From: Serinus canaria
Taxonomy: Eukaryota > Chordata > Aves > Passeriformes > Fringillidae
Assembly (NCBI RefSeq): GCF_022539315.1
Contig: NC_066322.1
Coordinates: forward strand, 22,640,765-22,704,764
Reading direction: 5' to 3'
DNA length: 64,000 nucleotides
A program made the position numbers and the translations under genes. The notes beneath the pieces are model-generated. The model worked only from the letters and a program-made list of their open reading frames with translations. It was not told the origin of the DNA and ran no database searches. The number at the start of each line of letters is the position of its first letter. The stretch's first letter is position 1. Below, one piece after another: positions 61,766-64,000 of this stretch.

Positions 61766-62864
61766 GTAATAAAAGAACCTGTGCTCTTCTTTAGATCATA
61801 CTGCATCAGTAGAACCAGAGCAGCTTCCAGGATGAGACGTTAAAGACATGCATTTATTTTTAGAGTTTGTCACTTTTCCCATCATTATCACAAGCCATAA
61901 ACACAATGCTTGGATGTAAAAAATGAGATACTTGAAATACAAAATGCTGAGACATCCTTCAGCTCCTCAAAAACTGGTTCACAGCTTGACCAACATGCCA
62001 CAAATGGATGCTAAGAACATGTCTCAGTCCACTTGTCATCCCCTTGATACAGAGCTTGAACTTCTGTCAGCAACAAGGAATTGATTGCATTTTAAATACC
62101 AGAAGGAAGCTTTTTGTAGGCAAACACTGATATGTAAAAGCCTTTTATTTTAACTCAGATTTGCATAAATTCATTAAAACTGCTGAGAAATAAATTAAAC
62201 CTTCTCCAGATTACCTTTTAAAGACCTTGGTTCAATCATGGACTAAAAATATTTCAGTGAGAATTCAGCTACAGCAATACAAGTTAGGAAAATACATGTA
62301 TCAGAAACAGGATAAAGAATCAATTCACTTTCTCATTAAAAGTGTTTGCTTCTGAAGAATCTAACAAATCCAATTGCTTGAGGAACAGCTACTGCAGAGA
62401 CTGACACCTTCCTCTGAGATCAGGATATTTCATGAAAGTTATTTGCCAGACTAATGAAGGAAGGCAAATCACAGCAGAATGAATAAATACAAAAGTATTG
62501 TGTTTATAATGAATGCCTCTCCAAATGAAAGCACCTGGTTGCATATCCCATAGGTAAAACTAATGGAGAGAGAATTTCCAGCTACCCTCAAGATTTTCAT
62601 CTATTATCCTGTACAGTGTATTTAAACCAGCATCATTTTATGAAGGAGATGGTAAAAGAGATTGCATTGAGAAATCTTTTTTAATATTCCCTTATTAACA
62701 CCAAAACATCAGTAAGTGTATTTGTTGATATGTTTCACTTTCAGTTCCTGAGGACTGAGTTACCTGAGCTGTGGGAGCAATTTATGGAAGTCAAGGCACA
62801 GAACTGTTCACAAGTTTGGTTTCTGTCCCCCTGGGCCCACAGCCAGTGTCACACCTGGGGACTG

Positions 62865-63235
62865 GAGAGGACCTGAAAAGGGTAAGTCAGGCCTGACCAA
62901 TCTGGTTTCCTTTTATGATGAAATGACTCAATTTTTGTAGCTGCAGAGAGCAGTGACCATCAGTTATCCCAAATTTAGTGAGGCTTTCAGTGCCATTGCC
63001 CCAGCACCCCTGTCTTTAAACGAGCCTGGCTGGGCAGCCAAACAGGTACAAAGCTGGCAGGAAATTGGGTTTAGAGGGGAGGGAGATTTAGTGGCTCCTG
63101 CTCCACCTGGGTGGTAACAAGAGCAGGACCACAGGGCTCAGGTTTTTCCCATTTTATGTCTTTATCTCTCCCCTGGAACCTGGAGAAAGGCATGGGTGCA
63201 AGATAGCACCCCTGAAGCTTGCAGGTGACACCTAT
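62865..63235 (+). mobile_element. CR1 LINE reverse-transcriptase region, degraded
   Basis: In sense orientation the segment contains GGCCTGACCAATCTGGTTTC, then CTTTTATGATGAAATGACTC, AGTGAGGCTTTCAGTGCCAT (from the conserved 'SKAFDTV' codons), CTGGCTGGGCAGCCAAACAG, CATTTTATGTCTTTATCTCT (from 'NIFINDL') and AGCTTGCAGGTGACACC (from 'FADDT'). These blocks are in the right order for the CR1 ORF2 reverse transcriptase. Indels and stops break the frame throughout and part of the middle is missing, so it is a long-dead pseudogene fragment. The intact enzyme would make cDNA from CR1 RNA at a nicked genomic target. Confidence 0.8.
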
Positions 63236-64000
63236 GGAACAAAGCAAGTGGGAGAAGCTGCTTAAATATATTCAGCAAATCTGGGAAGCTCTGTTTGCCC
63301 TCTCATTCCTCTGTATCCTGCCACAAATAAAACTAAGGCTGATGGAAGAAGCAAAATTCCAACAGGCATCCTTTGATCATATTACTTGGAAAGAGTTTTC
63401 CTAAAATCAACATTTTTTGTTGTTCTTGCTCTTCCCTGGTATATATTTCATTTTCTGAATTCCAGTTAGGAAACTAGGCAGTATTTCAATTAAGGTTCTT
63501 TACAGAAAAGACTCCAACTGGTGAATAAATTAGTGGAAACAACCAAACTAATTAAACTCCATACAGAATTTAAAATTCAGTTATTATGGCTTCTTTCTGT
63601 GGGTTTAAAAAAAATTTTGAACTAAAAGCCTAATTGAGTCAAAACAATTCTGACCAATTTATATCTTGGTCATAATCAACCCAAAATTACAAAGCAGATT
63701 TAAAATCAGAGAGTACCAGCACTAGCTGTCTGTATGTTTTGAAAAACTGAAGAAAATTGCACTGAACAAGCCTATCGCTCTAGTCAGAGGAAGGAGCCAA
63801 AAATCAAAACATGGGAATAAATCAACAACAGATTTTTACCCAGAGCTATTTTTCACATTAAAAATGTGAGTCTTTATAAAGACTTGGCATAAAACTTCCT
63901 ATAAGAGAAAATGCCATCTCCTCATAGATATTGAAAAAACCCCATAGGGTAAATGTATGAAAAAAATTCTCATAACTGAGAACCCACAATGAAAATGGAA
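63236..64000. other. Non-coding DNA at window end
   Basis: No gene is recognised. Two adjacent small palindromes lie at 63853-63884: TCACATT/AATGTGA, then the spacer-free 16-mer AGTCTTTATAAAGACT. Confidence 0.6.
63853..63884. repeat. Two adjacent small palindromes
   Basis: TCACATT aaa AATGTGA (63853-63869) abuts the perfect 16-bp palindrome AGTCTTTATAAAGACT (63869-63884), sharing one base. Confidence 0.8.

Larger units (their letters stand above)
54029..62864. other. Non-coding DNA, no supported gene
   Basis: No recognised element apart from the small repeats listed. A 112-codon plus-strand frame (55036-55371) is followed closely by AATAAA but resembles no family I know. A weak exon candidate at 61631-61765 is listed separately. 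Confidence 0.5.

Noticed and set aside
62820..62885. Apparent 39-nt exon between CCCACAG and AAAAGG|GTAAGTC
   Set aside because: The donor-like site lies at the start of the CR1 reverse-transcriptase relic and is best explained as mutated CR1 sequence.
1..64000. tRNA, rRNA, CRISPR, bacterial operons, endogenous retroviral genes
   Set aside because: I looked for TψC-arm motifs, regular direct-repeat arrays, Shine-Dalgarno-led gene chains and retroviral pol-like frames, and none were seen.

Overview
This looks like vertebrate, most likely avian, nuclear DNA. It is AT-rich and CpG-poor, has no long open frame, and carries at least seven decayed CR1-type LINE fragments, several with the typical CR1 3' end that finishes in degenerate ATTCTGTG-like octamers. 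CR1 dominates bird genomes and is also common in turtles and crocodilians. A passerine is my guess, but nothing in the window proves it. There are no operons, CRISPR arrays, rRNAs or tRNAs, and no recognisable retroviral gag/pol/env frame.

Layout: positions 1-13130 are non-coding with no recognised element. 13131-37260 is non-coding, with CR1 fragments at 13131, 18820, 19856 and 37056 (all minus) and a perfect 20-bp hairpin at 32716. 37261-43510 is non-coding and contains a cluster of four perfect inverted repeats (38475-38871). 43511-44097 holds the best coding evidence in the window: two consecutive minus-strand exon candidates separated by a 278-bp intron. The first ends in a phase-compatible donor, and the second runs to a stop codon. 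Together they encode about 102 residues of the C-terminus of a protein I cannot name. If they are real, the part of the window to the right of 44.1 kb is intron or upstream gene sequence on the minus strand, and the part to the left of 43.5 kb is 3' UTR followed by intergenic DNA. A weaker minus-strand exon candidate with a hydrophobic segment lies at 51648-51732. 44555-46605 carries two more CR1 3' ends in opposite orientations. 51911-54028 holds an inverted pair of a 123-bp sequence, about 95% identical between arms 1.9 kb apart. The right end (62865-63235) is a degraded CR1 reverse-transcriptase fragment.

Most short open frames here are chance frames in AT-rich DNA. The observations most worth following up are the hidden terminal exons, the 123-bp inverted pair, the hairpin cluster near 38.5 kb, and a 28-bp repeated motif near 58.5 and 60.2 kb. 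I found no sign of a novel multi-gene system.
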